64,000 nt of DNA from positions 5,700,046 to 5,764,045 of the forward strand of contig NC_064041.1 of the NCBI RefSeq assembly GCF_932526225.1, written 5' to 3'. This DNA is from Nematostella vectensis (lineage: Eukaryota; Cnidaria; Anthozoa; Actiniaria; Edwardsiidae). The stretch's first letter is position 1. Each line of letters begins with the position of its first letter. Shown here piece after piece: positions 31,656 through 44,597 of the stretch. The position numbers and the translations under genes are program-made. The notes beneath the pieces are model-generated. The model saw only the letters and a list, made by a program, of their open reading frames with translations. It was not told the DNA's origin and did not search any database.

Positions 31656-32903
31656 GTAAGTATATGTATTTAGCAAATAGTCTTGAGTTTAATCAAAATT
31701 GTTTTGAGAGCATTTTTCCACAAAAGTGGCAAACACTAGTTGGAGACTTTTAACGCCCGACAAGATGCACTGAAGAGACTTTCACGTCAAACGCGTGTCA
31801 AAGCCGTTCGTGCGAAATAAGACATCCAATGCGTTTTAAAAAACACAATAGAGATGTTTTATTTAAATCTAAGGATTTTGTTGTTGGTATTCCCTTCGTT
31901 AATTCGATCATACGAATACACATGCTTCTAGTAGAAGATGTACAAGATGGCCGCCTAGAAAAAAGGATTCTCTTTAGACACCATATCATTGTTCCTTACA
32001 AACTTCCCCAAATGAAACTTAAAAGAAACTATCCAATACTCGCTGCACGGCTAACATAGAGCCATTTCTCAAATGTGCAGTGAAGAATAAAATTGCAGTG
32101 AAGAATAAGAATGCTGATCGTTGAAGCAAGGTTAAGGTATAGTGTTTGTGCAGTTGGTCGAATCAGCCGGAACCGACAGCTGGATTGGTTGAATCAAAGC
32201 TGTTCTTTGGATTTAAAATGCCTTAGTAGTGCCTTTTCTTTTTATCAATTTAAGGAGATTTCCTAGGCTTGTTTTCCTCTTCCATGCAAGCGAAACTTAC
32301 AGTACAAAAGACTTTAAACCCTTCATTTGCAAGTTAAACCATAAGCATCGAATCTTCCTTTTTAGAGGCTTGTGTGGCTAGTTTTGGCTATAGAAAATAG
32401 AACTTTGTATCAAAGAGTAACTTTGTATTAAATATAGAATTCTTGAGAATAAGCGTATTTCCAAAGGGATTAGTTGAAGAACATTAGTACAGAAGCAAAG
32501 CTGTATTCGAGGGAAATAGGTGAACAAAAGAACATTACATAGCCCACCAAAAATGGATGAATTATCTCGTGGATCTCAACGTCCAGATCACTTTTATCCT
32601 CGTTTTCGGAGGATTTTAATGATAAGACATTGTTTTAAATATAAAATAAAAGAAACTCACGACCATGCCAAAACCACGTGGCTTCCACCAAGCTTTAAGC
32701 CACGAGTCATCCTTTGCATGCAGCTCAAGAACATGTTTTCGATCAAAACGCGCTTCCAAACGCAAATAAATGGGCGACAATCCTAAATCAACCGTTAATA
32801 TTACAAGTTAATGGTGTTGTCTCGAGACTGTTTCCAAAATTGTTTAAGGGGATCGATATATTCGCTACAAAATACTAAACATAATAGGTTTGAAACAATC
32901 AAG

Positions 32904-32930
32904 ATGGTGGCCGATGTTGAATATGAAAAA
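32904..32930 (+). CDS. Locus B unit II first exon 1b (MVADVEYEK)
   Basis: One Ala-to-Val change from unit I; GTATGT donor kept; E-box 17-mer at 32664-32680. Confidence 0.4.
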
Positions 32931-35654
32931 GTATGTTATGGAGGCCTGTCGACTTTAAATTTAAGATTTCATACCCATTGCATTTGAAAGAACGCAAAAC
33001 AAGATGCTTTAAGTCGATTTGATGATGTTGTTGTCCGTTTTTTCGTCAAATGTACGAAAAGACACTATGATATCTTCCTCAGAAAAAAAAACTTTCCGAA
33101 TAAAAGCATATTCAATACCCGCTGAAGAGGTATCATAACAAATTTCTCAAATGTGCAGTGGAGAATGAAAACAGTGGTTGTGCTTTGTCGTCATGCAGAA
33201 TGAAGTTATGGTGTTTGTGCAGTTGGTCGGATCGAGCGGCGTACAACCGTAAGCTGCAGCTGGATCGGTTGAATCAGCAGTCATTCTTAAGATTTAAAAT
33301 GCTTTAAGAAAAATTGTTTCTCCTTTTCAATATCGGGAGATTTCCTAGGCTCATTCCTCTCTCGCTCTATTGTTTTTGTATGGATGGTAAGCGGGGAAGA
33401 CGGCACCCAAAGCAAACAACTAAAGTCGCGGTATCTAGCCTAATACAGAACACTTTTCTTCCCTAGAATATAAAAACGTCTTGTGGAAAATTCCGCACAA
33501 TAGTTATTTTACTTCCATACGGAATCATACAGATAAAAGCTCTGATTTAACCGATCCGCCAGCTGTCTGTAATAATTACTATACCTTTCATTTTGCTTTA
33601 CGACAAAGCACAACATTGTTTTATGTTCCTTCATTTGCGGAATGTGCCTTCAGCCAGTCTTGAATATGCTTTGATTGCGGAAGCATTTTTCTAAGGAAGA
33701 CTTGTAAAAAAAAACATTACACAAGTTGTTACAATGTAAAAATCCAAATATTTTTCCTTCTCTCAATACAAGAACTTTCAGAACCTTCAGCTTTTTTTCT
33801 TACCTTCCAAACCAAATCTTGCAGTAGAAGTCATCAGTGGTAGAAACTGATTTTCATTGCACAACCGAAAGGTGATGCCAGGAACCCGTAGGAAAACCAA
33901 TGAAATAGAATTTCTTATGTATTTTTATGCTAAAATTATAATTTGACGGCCTTGATTCCTCGTAGTCCCAACAGACATAAGCTACGCTAATGACATTTAA
34001 CAGCATATTTTCATTTGGCCTTATCGACGTCTTCTTTTAGGAGGAACATTGGCAACGTTGAAGATGACGGTTTAAGCTTTTTTGGTAACACTGCAATCAT
34101 TTCCACAAATTCTTCATCGATTTCCAAAAAAATCGAATATGTTCCCAACTTACTGGATGTAATCTTGATATTCCTTGAACGTTATGAATTTTTGATTGCG
34201 CACCATGGTAGATGACTGTGTTTATATGAGGCACAAACATCAAGTTGGCAAACATCATTTACCTTTTGATAAATCCATTGTTACAATGACAAAAAAAGTT
34301 TTCAATCCTCCTTCCATCAACGAACTTGTTCCTTTGCAACGAGCATATTTAACTTCTTGCTCTGAGTCACTAAAATCAAGATGCGGAACACTAACTCATC
34401 CTTGAAAAAATCTGCATGTCATGCTTTGGTTATCAGCAACAATTCGTATTTTGGATGAACTTTAAATGTTTATTGAATATTATAACATCTTTACTCTATT
34501 GCTCAACAGACAGAAGATCCTAAGTTTGGATTAAACTTAAATTCAAATCTATCTAATTGTATCTATGCTGGAATATAATTTTGATTTAAGTTGCCTTATT
34601 GGCGCATTTGTTTGCTCAGACATAATCTTCCAATTCTTCTGCTACAAAAACTCAAAGAATCTTGTGGAAAATAGGAAAACCTAATTTGACTCTGAGAAAC
34701 AAAACCAAGAATAATCAGAATGTAGAGTATTTTATAATAGAATGACGTCTTTTTTCTGACAAAAAAGTGTTTTCTTTGCGGCTCTGAAGATGATAGTCAA
34801 ATCTCCTTGTGATGCTCTGTTTAAGGGATGTTTGGAATGAGCCTAGTAAGCATAAACGCAACAGAGAAAAACTTAGATACTGTAATAGTATTAACAGCCA
34901 AATTCGTTGTTGCGCGACCTCGGCGAATCCAATATTCTTGTGTCGTTTGGGAAATAGCGCGAGTCAATCAAACTTTGGTCCGCGTATGATTTGGGCTATT
35001 CCTAAAAACATGGATTTCATCATCGTCTTTGTTATTCAATAACAAGTCTGGGCATCTTATAATGAGTACGAAGTGAAGGTCCGAGGTAAGTTATTTGTGT
35101 GTTGTCTTGCGTATCTTACTTCAACGCAAATCGCATCTTGCAAGTCATGTTCCTTTTCTAATAACTTTATAACTAAGGGCAACTAGGATATGTTTAACCA
35201 AAGGCTTGCCAAGCATTTCCAAGGGAAGCATTAAATGTTTCTTCTGTGACTTGAAAAAGGAAAACAAATACTTGTTTTGCTAAATGCTTAATCCATTCTC
35301 CATTCCCTTGGCATTGTGATGATAATTTTGATCAAACCTTGTTTTGATCCGCATTTGTGCAAAAAATCTTTATACTACACGATGTCTGTCATTCTTATTC
35401 CATATTTCACCCTTTATCACTCGAGCGGGGTAATTTTCAGTATATAGTTTATGCATATACAGTTGTCATAGTTTAAAAGTACCGGATTGCTATAGAAAAT
35501 GCCATAGAAAATTGCGCAAGATATTCCCACCAAAAGTGGATGAATGCCCTCAGCGAATAAATTTAGGCACGTGGAGCGTCGGGTTCGGCCATTTGAGTTG
35601 TTCCACGCGGCAGAGCTACATTTATTGTTAGGCTGTATCAGTTCTGTCAACGAT

Positions 35655-35672
35655 ATGGAGCTGAACTACAAC
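35655..35672 (+). CDS. Locus B unit II first exon 1c (MELNYN)
   Basis: Start and GTATGT donor kept, but homology to the unit ends 22 bp later, so it is orphaned from downstream exons unless it splices into unit III. Confidence 0.3.
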
Positions 35673-35698
35673 GTATGTAGAAGTCTAGGGTACATTTT

Positions 35699-35821
35699 GC
35701 GTCTCGCGCCACTATTCTGATGTAAATAAGCTTGTTACGATTCACCTTCTTCAGTCTGCCCTGAAGAAGTCTTATTAAAGACGAAAATTTGGCAGAGTCG
35801 ATTTCCAGTTTTTGATGTATT
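35699..35821 (+). mobile_element. Third copy of the PLE 3' end (123 bp)
   Basis: Matches 31301-31423, then continues into the same minisatellite remnant (35822-35890). Offset 4,398 bp. This is the junction of a tandem duplication rather than an independent insertion. Includes the hammerhead-like fold at 35755-35796. Confidence 0.85.
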
Positions 35822-36042
35822 AGGAAATACAAGAGAATACAGGAAAATACAGTGTTAACCAGGGAAATATAGGGAAATACAGGAAAATAAAGAAGATATG
35901 AAAATTAATTATAATACAATATACTATTATGATACACTTTAATATGGTTACATGAAGTAGTCACCCGTGCGCATGCCAAAACCACGTGCTTGGTGTGAGC
36001 CCACGGACAGTACAAACGGCAAAAACTACTGCTCGATAAAAT

Positions 36043-36063
36043 ATGGCCGAATCTGAAGCTACC
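36043..36063 (+). CDS. Locus B unit III first exon 1a (MAESEAT)
   Basis: Lys-to-Glu change from unit I; GTAAGT donor kept; E-box 17-mer at 35972-35988. Confidence 0.4.
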
Positions 36064-37310
36064 GTAAGTATATGTATTTAGCAAATAGTCTTGAGTTTAA
36101 TCAAAATTGTTTTGAGAGCATTTTTCCACAAAAGTGGCAAACACTAGATGGAGACTTTTAACGCCCGACAAGATGCACTGAAGAGACTTTCACTTCAAAC
36201 GCGTGTCAAAGCCGTTCGTGCGAAATAAGACATCCACTGCGTTTTAAAAAACACATTAGAGATGTTTTAATTCAATCTAAGGATTTTGTTGTTGGTATTC
36301 CCTTTGTTAATTCGATCATACGAATACACATGCTTCTAGTAGAAGATGTACAAGATGGCCGCCTAGGAAAAAGGATTCTCTTTAGACACCATATCATTGT
36401 TCCTTACAAACTTCCCCAAATGAAACTTAAAAGAAACTATCCAATACTCGCTGCACGGCTAACATAGGGCCATTTCTCAAATGTGCAGTGAAGAATAAAA
36501 TTGCAGTGAAGAATAAGAATGCTGATCGTTGAAGCAAGGTTAAGGTATAGTGTTTGTGCAGTTGGTCGAATCAGCCAGACCGACAGCTGGATTGGTTGAA
36601 TCAAAGCTGTTCTTTGGATTTAAAATGCCTTAGTAGTGCCTTTTCTTTTTATCAATTTAAGGAGATTTCCTAGGCTTGTTTTCCTCTTCCATGCAAGCGA
36701 AACTTACAGTACAAAAGACTTTAACCCCTTTATTTGCAAGTTAAACCATAAGCATCGAATCTTCATTTTTAGAGGCTTGTATGGCTAGTTTTGGCTATAG
36801 GAAATAGAACTTTGTATCAAAGAGTAACTTTGTATTAAATATAGAATTCTTGAGAATAAGCGTATTTCCAAAGGGATTAGTTGAAGAACATTAGTACAGA
36901 AGCAAAGCTGTATTCGAGGGAAATAGGTGAACAAAAGAACATTACATAGCCCACCAAAAATGGATTAATTATCTCGTGGATCTCAACGTCCAGATCACTT
37001 TTACCCTCGTTTTCGGAGGATTTTAATGATAAGACATTGTTTTAAATATAAAATAAAAGAAACTCACGACCATGCCAAAACCACGTGGCTTCCACCAAGC
37101 TTTAAGCCACGAATCATCCTTTGCATGCAGCTCAAGAACATGTTTTCGATCAAAACGCGCTTCCAAACGCAAATAAATGGGCGACAATCCTAAATCAACC
37201 GTTAATATTACAAGTTAATGGTGTTGTCTCGAGACTGTTTCCAAAATTGTTTAAGGGGATCGATATATTCGCTACAAAATACTAAACATAATAGGTTTGA
37301 AACAATCAAG

Positions 37311-37337
37311 ATGGTGGCCGATGTTGAATATGAAAAG
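37311..37337 (+). CDS. Locus B unit III first exon 1b (MVADVEYEK)
   Basis: Same peptide as unit II; GTATGT donor kept; E-box 17-mer at 37071-37087. Confidence 0.4.
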
Positions 37338-38748
37338 GTATGTTATGGAGGCCTGTCGACTTTAAATTTAAGATTTCAGACCCATTGCATTTGAAAGAAC
37401 GCAAAACAAGATGCTTTAAGTCGATTTGATGATGTTGTTGTCCGTTTTTTTGTCAAATGTACGAAAAGACACTATGATATCTTCCTCAGAAAAAAAAACT
37501 TTCCGAATAAAAGCATATTCAATACCCACTGAAGAGGTATCATAACAAATTTCTCAAATGTGCAGTGGAGAATGGAAACAGTGGTTGTGCTTTGTCGTCA
37601 TGCAGAATGAAGTTATAGTGTTTGTGCAGTTGGTCCTGATCGAGCGGCGTACAACCGTAAGCTGCAGCTGGATCGGTTGAATCAGCAGTCATTCTTAAGA
37701 TTTAAAATGCTTTAAGAAAAATTGTTTCTCCTTTTCAATATCGGGAGATTTCCTAGGCTCATTCCTTTCTCGCTCTATTGTTTTTGTTTGGATGGTAAGC
37801 GGGGAAGACGGCACCCAAAGCAAACAACTAAAGTCGCGGTATCTAGCCTAATACAGAACACTTTTCTTCCCTAGAATATAAAAACGTCTTGTGGAAAACT
37901 CCGCACAATAGTTATTTTACTTCCATACGGAATCATACAGTTAAAAGCTCTGATTTAACCGATCCAGCTGTCTGTAATAATTACTATACCTTTCATTTTG
38001 CTTTACGACAAAGCACAACATTGTTTTATGTTCCTTCATTTGCGGAATGTGCCTTCAGCCAGTCTTGAATATGCTTTGATTGCGGAAGCATTTTTCTAAG
38101 GAAGACTTGTAAAAAAAACATTACACAAGTTGTTACAATGTGAAAATCCAAATATTTTTGCTTCTCTCAATACAAGAACTTTCAGAACTTTCAGTTTTTT
38201 TTCTTACCTTCCAAACCAAATCTTGCAGTAGAAGTCATCAGTGGTAGAAACTGATTTTCATTGCACAACCGAAAGGTGATGCCAGGAACTCGTAGGAAAA
38301 CCAATGAAATAGAATTTCTTATGTATTTTTATGCTAAAATTATAATTTGACGGCCTTGATTCCTCGTAGTCCCAACAGACATAAGCTACGCTAATGACAT
38401 TTAACAGCATATTTTCATTTGGCCTTATCGACGTCTTCTTTTAGGAGGAACATTGGCAACGTTGAAGATGACGGTTTAAGCTTTTTTGGTAACACTGCAA
38501 TCATTTCCACAAATTCTTCATCGATTTCCAAAAAAATCGAATATGTTCCCAACTTACTGGATGTAATCTTGATATTCCTTGAACGTTATGAATTTTTGAT
38601 TGCGCACCATGGTAGATGACTGTGTTTATATGAGGCACAAACATCAAGTTGGCAAACATCATTTACCTTTTGATAAATCCATTGTTACAATGACAAAAAA
38701 AGTTTTTAATCCTCCTTCCATCAACGAACTTGTTCCTTTGCAACGAGC

Positions 38749-39478
38749 TGTTATGAAGGAATTGTTAATCTATACAAAAGTCGTTTCCGACACGTCATAT
38801 ATTAACTTTCACTTTCCATTCGACATTTCACTTATTTGCTTTACGTGGATCTCTTCATTGTTTGACTAAGCATGCGTAGTTACTGTTTAGCAAAACAGGT
38901 TTTATATTTGCCAGGCTAAAATAATAGTTTAACGATTACTTTTATCCTTAATCTTACCGCTGTTACATTACTTAATTTTGCATATTACTATAGTCAAACT
39001 ATTCCTTTTATACTGCTCTTGCTATTTCTATCGAAGGAATTTATTCTAAGTCATTTATTATTTCATCGTTGATTTTCTTCCCAAAGTCAACACCCGATCT
39101 TCTTTTCTTACATCATCCTAAAAACCAGTTTGACCAGTTTATTAATGAGATTAGTATAAATTGAGCAGCATAGTAACTTGCTCTAGGATTGTACTGTAAC
39201 TGTTGCGAGGACACTACACGGCAGTGCTCTAGGTTGGTTTAGTCAGGACTCTCTAAAGTTGGCTCCGTCGACTTTCCGGGAAAGAGATGTTCCTTCACTA
39301 CCTTCCGAAAGTACTTGCCTTCGTACAGCCAACCTCCCGCCAGCCAGTGGTAGCTCTACCATTTGTAAACACTCAAGCGGTGCAATAAAGAACAACGAAG
39401 ACGGTCAAGCCTTGCACAGCGTGTACGATCCCCGGCTACCCCTAATACCATTAAAGAACCACCCAAAACTTCGTAACA
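38749..39478 (+). repeat. 5' LTR
   Basis: 730 bp, begins TG and ends CA; near-identical to 40264-40993. CAATAAAGAAC near 39383 is a candidate polyadenylation signal. Confidence 0.9.
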
Positions 39479-40263
39479 CTGGCGGAGAACCCACTGGGTA
39501 AGCTGTTGGCCACAGAAAGTCTTCTTTTAAGGAGTTGACAAAACACAAATCAACCGGACACGTCATCAGTTCAACTAACAAGAAAAAAAAAAAGAAAAGA
39601 AACAAGAAGAACTTTGGGAAGCTATAAAAAAAGGAATAGCAAGAATGAAAAAAAAAACAGATAAGTGAAGAGAGACCTCGAAAAGAGCAAGAACAACAGC
39701 GAAAAACAACCCTCAAGCTTTACCATAAAGTAGCAAGAAGAACTCTGTGTATGGCAAATTGATCACAGATTAACTCGTAGGAATATAGATAAGTATAGTA
39801 TCACTACTGATCACAGTGTCGATCGTTTTTTTTATGGATTACAGTTTTGTCTTATATCAGTTTCCTTTCCTTTTCCATATCGTTTTGAATTAAATATCTT
39901 TATTTCTCCAGCTTAGCAAATATTATAGCTTATTTAGCTTGTTGTTCGCCATTTGAACAAAAAAAGGAGTTTGAAGTATAATTCTATCTTTACAAGTTGT
40001 TTCAGAAGTATTTTAAATGCATTCAAGATAATTTTCAAAGAGCCAAAGAGCCAAGTTTACATATATGTATATTTTTCAAGAAGCAGATACGAATATCTAT
40101 GATGACAAGCAAGTTATTGATGGAAGAAGAAAATTACGAATTTATATATGCTCATTGTGGCAAAACGTTAAGTCGAATTACGATTATATTTTCTAAAGAT
40201 TGGATGACTCATATTTTTATTTAATTTCAACTCGAGGACGAGTTTTCTCAAAGGAAGGACGAG

Positions 40264-40993
40264 TGTTATGAAGGAATTGTTAATCTATGCAAAAGTCGTT
40301 TCCGACACGTCAGATATTTACTTTCACTTTCCATTCGACATTTCACTTATTTGCTTTACGTGGATCTCTTCATTGTTTGACTAAGCATGCGTAGTTACTG
40401 TTTAGCAAAACAGGTTTTATATTTGCCAGGCTAAAATAATAGTTTAACGATTACTTTTATCCTTAATCTTACCGCTGTTACATTACTTAATTTTGCATAT
40501 TACTATAGTCAAACTATTCCTTTTATACTGCTCTTGCTATTTCTATCGAAGGAATTTATTCTAAGTCATTTATTATTTCATCGTTGATTTTCTTCCCAAA
40601 GTCAACACCCGATCTTCTTTTCTTACATCATCCTAAAAACCAGTTTGACCAGTTTATTAATGAGATTAGTATAAATTGAGCAGCATAGTAACTAGCTCTA
40701 GGATTGTGCTGTAACTGTTGCGAGGACACTACACGGCAGTGCTCTAGGTTGGTTTAGTCAGGACTCTCTAAAGTTGGCTCCGTCGACTTTCCGGGAAAGA
40801 GATGTTCCTTCACTACCTTCCGAAAGTACCTGCCTTCGTACAGCCAACCTCCCGCTAGCCAGTGGTAGCTCTACCATTTGTAAACACTCAAGCGGTGCAA
40901 TAAAGAACAAAGAAGACGGTCAATCCTTGCTCAGCGTGTACGATCCCCGGCTACCCCCGATTCAATAAAAGAACCACCCAAAACCTCGTAACA
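40264..40993 (+). repeat. 3' LTR
   Basis: 730 bp, begins TG and ends CA; preceded by a purine tract. Confidence 0.9.
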
Positions 40994-42309
40994 GAGCATA
41001 TTTAACTTCTTGCTCTGAGTCACTAAAATCAAGATGCGGAACACTAACTCATCCTTGAAAAAATCTGCATGTCATGCTTTGGTTTCAGCAACAATTCATA
41101 TTTTGGATGAACTTTAAATGTTTATTGAATATTATAACATCTTTACTCTATTGCTCGACAGACAGAAGATCCTAAGTTTGGATTAAACTTAAATTCAAAT
41201 CTATCTAATAGTATCTATGCTGGAATATAATTTTGATTTAAGTTGCCTTATTGGCGCATTTGTTTGCTCAGACATAATCTTCCAATTCTTCTGCTACAAA
41301 AACTCAAAGAATCTTGTGGAAAATAGGAAAACCTAATTTGACTCTGAGAAACAAAACCAAGAATAATCAGAATGTAGAGTATTTTATAATAGAATGACGT
41401 CTTTTTTCTGACAAAAAAGTGTTTTTTTTCTTTGCGGCTCTGAAGATGATAGTCAAATCTCCTTGTGATGCTCTGTTTAAGGGATATTTGGAATGAGCCT
41501 AGTAAGCATAAACGCAACAGAGAAAAACTTAGATACTGTAATAGTATTAACAGCCAAATTCGTTGTTTCGCGACCTCGGCGAATCCAATATTCTTGTGTC
41601 GTTTGGGAAATAGCGCGAGTCAATCAAACTTTGGTCCGCGTATGATTTGGGCTATTCCTAAAAACATGGATTTCATCATCGTCTTTGTTATTCAATAACA
41701 AGTCTGGGCATCTTTTAATGAGTACGAATGAAGGTCCGAAGTAAGTTATTTGTGTGTTGTCTTGCGTATCTTACTTCAACGCAAATCGCATCTTGCAAGT
41801 CATGTTCCTTTTCTAATAACTTAATAACTAAGAGCAACTAGGATATGTTTAACCAAAGGCTTGCCAAGCATTTCCAAGGGAAGCATTAAATGTTTCTTCT
41901 GTGACTTGAAAAAGGAAAACAAATACTTGTTTTGCTAAATGCTTAATCCATTCTCCATTCCCTTGGCATTGTGATGATAATTTTGATCAAACCTTGTTTT
42001 ATTCCGCATTTGTGCAAAAAATCTTTATACTACACGATGTCTGTCATTCTTATTCCATATTTCACCCTTTATCACTCGAGCGGGGTAATTTTCAGTATAT
42101 AGTTTATGCATATACAGTTGTCATAGTTTAAAAGTACCGGATTGCTATAGAAAATGCCATAGAAAATGGCGCGAGATATTCCCGCCAAAAGTGGATGAAT
42201 GCCCTCAGCGAATAAATTTAGGCACGTGGAGCGTCGGGTTCGGCCATTTGAGTTGTTCCACGCGGCAGAGCTACATTTATTGTTAGGCTGTATCAGTTCT
42301 GTCAACGAT

Positions 42310-42327
42310 ATGGAGCTAAACTACAAC
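42310..42327 (+). CDS. Locus B unit III first exon 1c (MELNYN, weak donor)
   Basis: Peptide unchanged, but the donor is GTATTT rather than GTATGT, which may reduce splicing. Confidence 0.3.
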
Positions 42328-42781
42328 GTATTTAGAAGTCTAGGGTACAAATTACGTTTAGAGGTTAGGGAAAAGGGGCAGGGGACAAAAGCGGTGTGAA
42401 ATCAATGCTAAGGAAGAGAAAAATGAAAGAAGAGAAACCATCGTCCATCGTCCCCAGTTCTTCTGCGATCAACAAGCATAAGTTTACCTCTAAAGGTTTA
42501 AATTATTTTTACGCTACAGTCACGGATCTTTAAGACATATTGATCAACCTACTGCTAGGAAAGAATCGATGAGTAAAACAAATTTGGAAATGATGCTTTT
42601 TACAGGAATAGTCGAATAATAGTGAGGACTGTTGAACATGTTTATTTTTTATGTAAAGCGTTCTTGACTGAAGCAATACTTGGCAGACGCTATTGTTTTC
42701 AGTCTTCCTGTTTGGGAAATGAACTTGGGTATTTTTAGGGGCTCCTAGCTGTCCTTTCAGATATAACCATTGTTTTTACAG

Positions 42782-42862
42782 ACTCGTGAGGGTCCACCAC
42801 CAAAAAAGCAAGAAGCTGTTGAAGAGCAATTGGAAGCGGACGAGAAGCTCGAGATAGATGAG
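42782..42862 (+). CDS. Locus B unit III acidic exon (TREGPPPKKQ...)
   Basis: Identical 81-nt exon to unit I, with acceptor and donor kept. No VFAAEE or IDPQYG exon follows before unit IV, so the locus is 3' truncated or must splice across to 49614. Confidence 0.55.
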
Positions 42863-43103
42863 GTAAAGTTTTGCGTAGCTTGTGCATGCGAATACAAAAA
42901 TTTTTGATGTCGGTCCAAAAAGGTGCTCTTTTAAGCCTTTTGCCCTATATCGATGCTAAAGTAACTAGGACATGTGTGCAAAAACTTACTGGAATGACAG
43001 TACTGCTCTTGAACATATGTACACTATTCGCGACACTATGTTCGCGAAATTCAAGCCATTTGAGGAAAGAAATATTACGATCGGTTAATTCCTCGAAGTT
43101 TTA

Positions 43104-44092
43104 AAGAATGTGTGAAAATGCTAGCAATACACCAAAAACTGGAATCCATCATTATACCGGAGCCCCATACCTAAGAAAAAGTGGTATATAAACAAATATG
43201 GTTAGAAATGTTGGTAACCCATCGACTCGAGTATTCGTGACGCGATGTCCGTCCGTCCGTCCGTCCCTTAAAATCATCGTATGACAACCAAACTTGGCAG
43301 GTGTCATGTATGTGTCGAGGGTGGCGCAAATGTGTTGTAAGCCTTTTTTAAAGAGGGTACGTTGCACTAGACATCGAAATGATAATGCTTGCGTGACATG
43401 CACGTGTTTTACAAGTGAAAGCAGGCGAGTTGCAAGGATTTACTTAGAGGGAGGGGGTTCGATTGCGCGCGCACGCTTTTCTTGCCGGCGACGCGTCCTG
43501 TTCAGGACGGCATTTCCACAGGTAGCCAAAGCTCTTTATTCGTCCCTATCGATTTAACGGTAAACATAGGGCGAAAATCAAAATTAGTGAAAAATAAAAA
43601 AACAACTTGTTGAAAAGACATGTGTAGTCTAGTGTTGTATTTATGTTTACTTTTTGAGTGTTCTTTGGTCGTATTAAAGTGCCTTTTTCAAGATTCAAGA
43701 TTTGCGATTTGAAATTTTAAACGAAGGAAGTGAAAGGTAGGAAAGTAATTTTGGACATACCTCACGTTCATCAAAAGCACACTTCCTCCCGCTTAATCGC
43801 GCTCAAATCAAGGCGACATCCTCACAGATAGTTGGAGTCCAACCAGTCCAAACCTCAGCGCCCCACGATTCTCCATTGAAGAGGAATACGGCAGCATATT
43901 CGTCTTTTTGTCGTCGAAATATGCTTGACCACAATTAATTTGGCAACCGTCAAAATTGCCCTGTCCCCGCGAGCGCAAAATCATGCCCATGCATCTGTGG
44001 CTGCAAAGATTTGGGAAGAGCCAAAGAGGTCCCTGCCGTGGGAGGGAGCGTCGAAATTAGTGCGCAAATTCTGCACACGATTCCCCTACCGA
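43104..44092. other. Spacer between units III and IV
   Basis: Not shared with unit I. Contains a (CGTC)n stretch at about 43245-43266 within a TGTCCGTCCGTCC context. An opposite-strand ORF at 43808-43990 has no recognisable domain. I see no supportable gene. Confidence 0.5.
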
Positions 44093-44576
44093 AAGTAAAA
44101 GTAGCAAGCTAAGCATATTTCACTAGCGTTTGAGTGTGGCAGTGAAAATGGTCTTCAAAAATTATTTGTGACAAATGTTCTCGAGAAATGTGCTTCCGAA
44201 GCCTGCTTGGCATGTTAAAATAGCTCCCTGAATTCATTCCTATGCTCACTTCTTCTTTATTTCTCTTCTGTTTTCTTAGCGGCATGGAATCTTCCTTCGT
44301 AACGAAACCTGTGAAAAAAGTGCACTTTTTAAAAATAATAAATAAAATTAAAAATGAACACTCTTAGAAGTCATCAAGATATCTAAATATATTTACTATT
44401 GGCAGATCTCAATTTCAAATCTCGTAAAATCAAGTTTTCTTAGTACTATAAGGGTAACGGGAGGACATAATTCGTTAACAAGTAAAAGAGATTCGTGCGC
44501 ATGCCAAAACCACGTGCTTGGTGTGAGCCCACGGACAGTACAAAGGCAAGGATCGAGAACTACTACTCGATAAAAA

Positions 44577-44597
44577 ATGGCTGCATCTAAAGCTACC
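44577..44597 (+). CDS. Locus B unit IV first exon 1a (MAASKAT)
   Basis: ATGGCTGCATCTAAAGCTACC with GTAAGT donor, phase 0; E-box 17-mer at 44500-44516. A deletion relative to unit I follows in the intron, around 44665. Confidence 0.45.

Larger units (their letters stand above)
31490..35694 (+). repeat. Tandem unit II of locus B (3' truncated)
   Basis: Collinear with unit I from the first-exon region to 22 bp past first exon 1c. Then it jumps to PLE 3' end sequence (TACAT/TTTGCGTCTCGC). Contains exons 1a (31635-31655), 1b (32904-32930) and 1c (35655-35672) but none of the acidic exons, so it cannot make the B protein by itself. Confidence 0.85.
38749..40993 (+). mobile_element. Non-autonomous LTR retrotransposon in unit III, 2,245 bp
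   Basis: Two 730-bp LTRs (38749-39478 and 40264-40993), each TGTTATG...TAACA, flanked by GAGC on both sides (4-bp TSD). Units I, II and IV hold the uninterrupted CAACGAGCATATTT. The internal part is only 785 bp: a candidate primer-binding site just after the left LTR (TGGCGGAGAACCCACTGGG) and a purine tract AAAGGAAGGACGAG before the right LTR. No gag or pol, so it depends on another element. The LTRs are nearly identical, so insertion is recent. Confidence 0.9.
35895..43103 (+). repeat. Tandem unit III of locus B, split by an LTR element
   Basis: Collinear with units I, II and IV; contains exons 1a (36043-36063, MAESEAT), 1b (37311-37337, MVADVEYEK), 1c (42310-42327) and the acidic exon 42782-42862. 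Homology to unit I fades near 43103, before the VFAAEE exon. Interrupted by 38749-40993. Confidence 0.85.

Noticed and set aside
43808-43990. 60-codon minus ORF between units III and IV
   Set aside because: No recognised domain and no splice context; could be a fragment of an unknown repeat.
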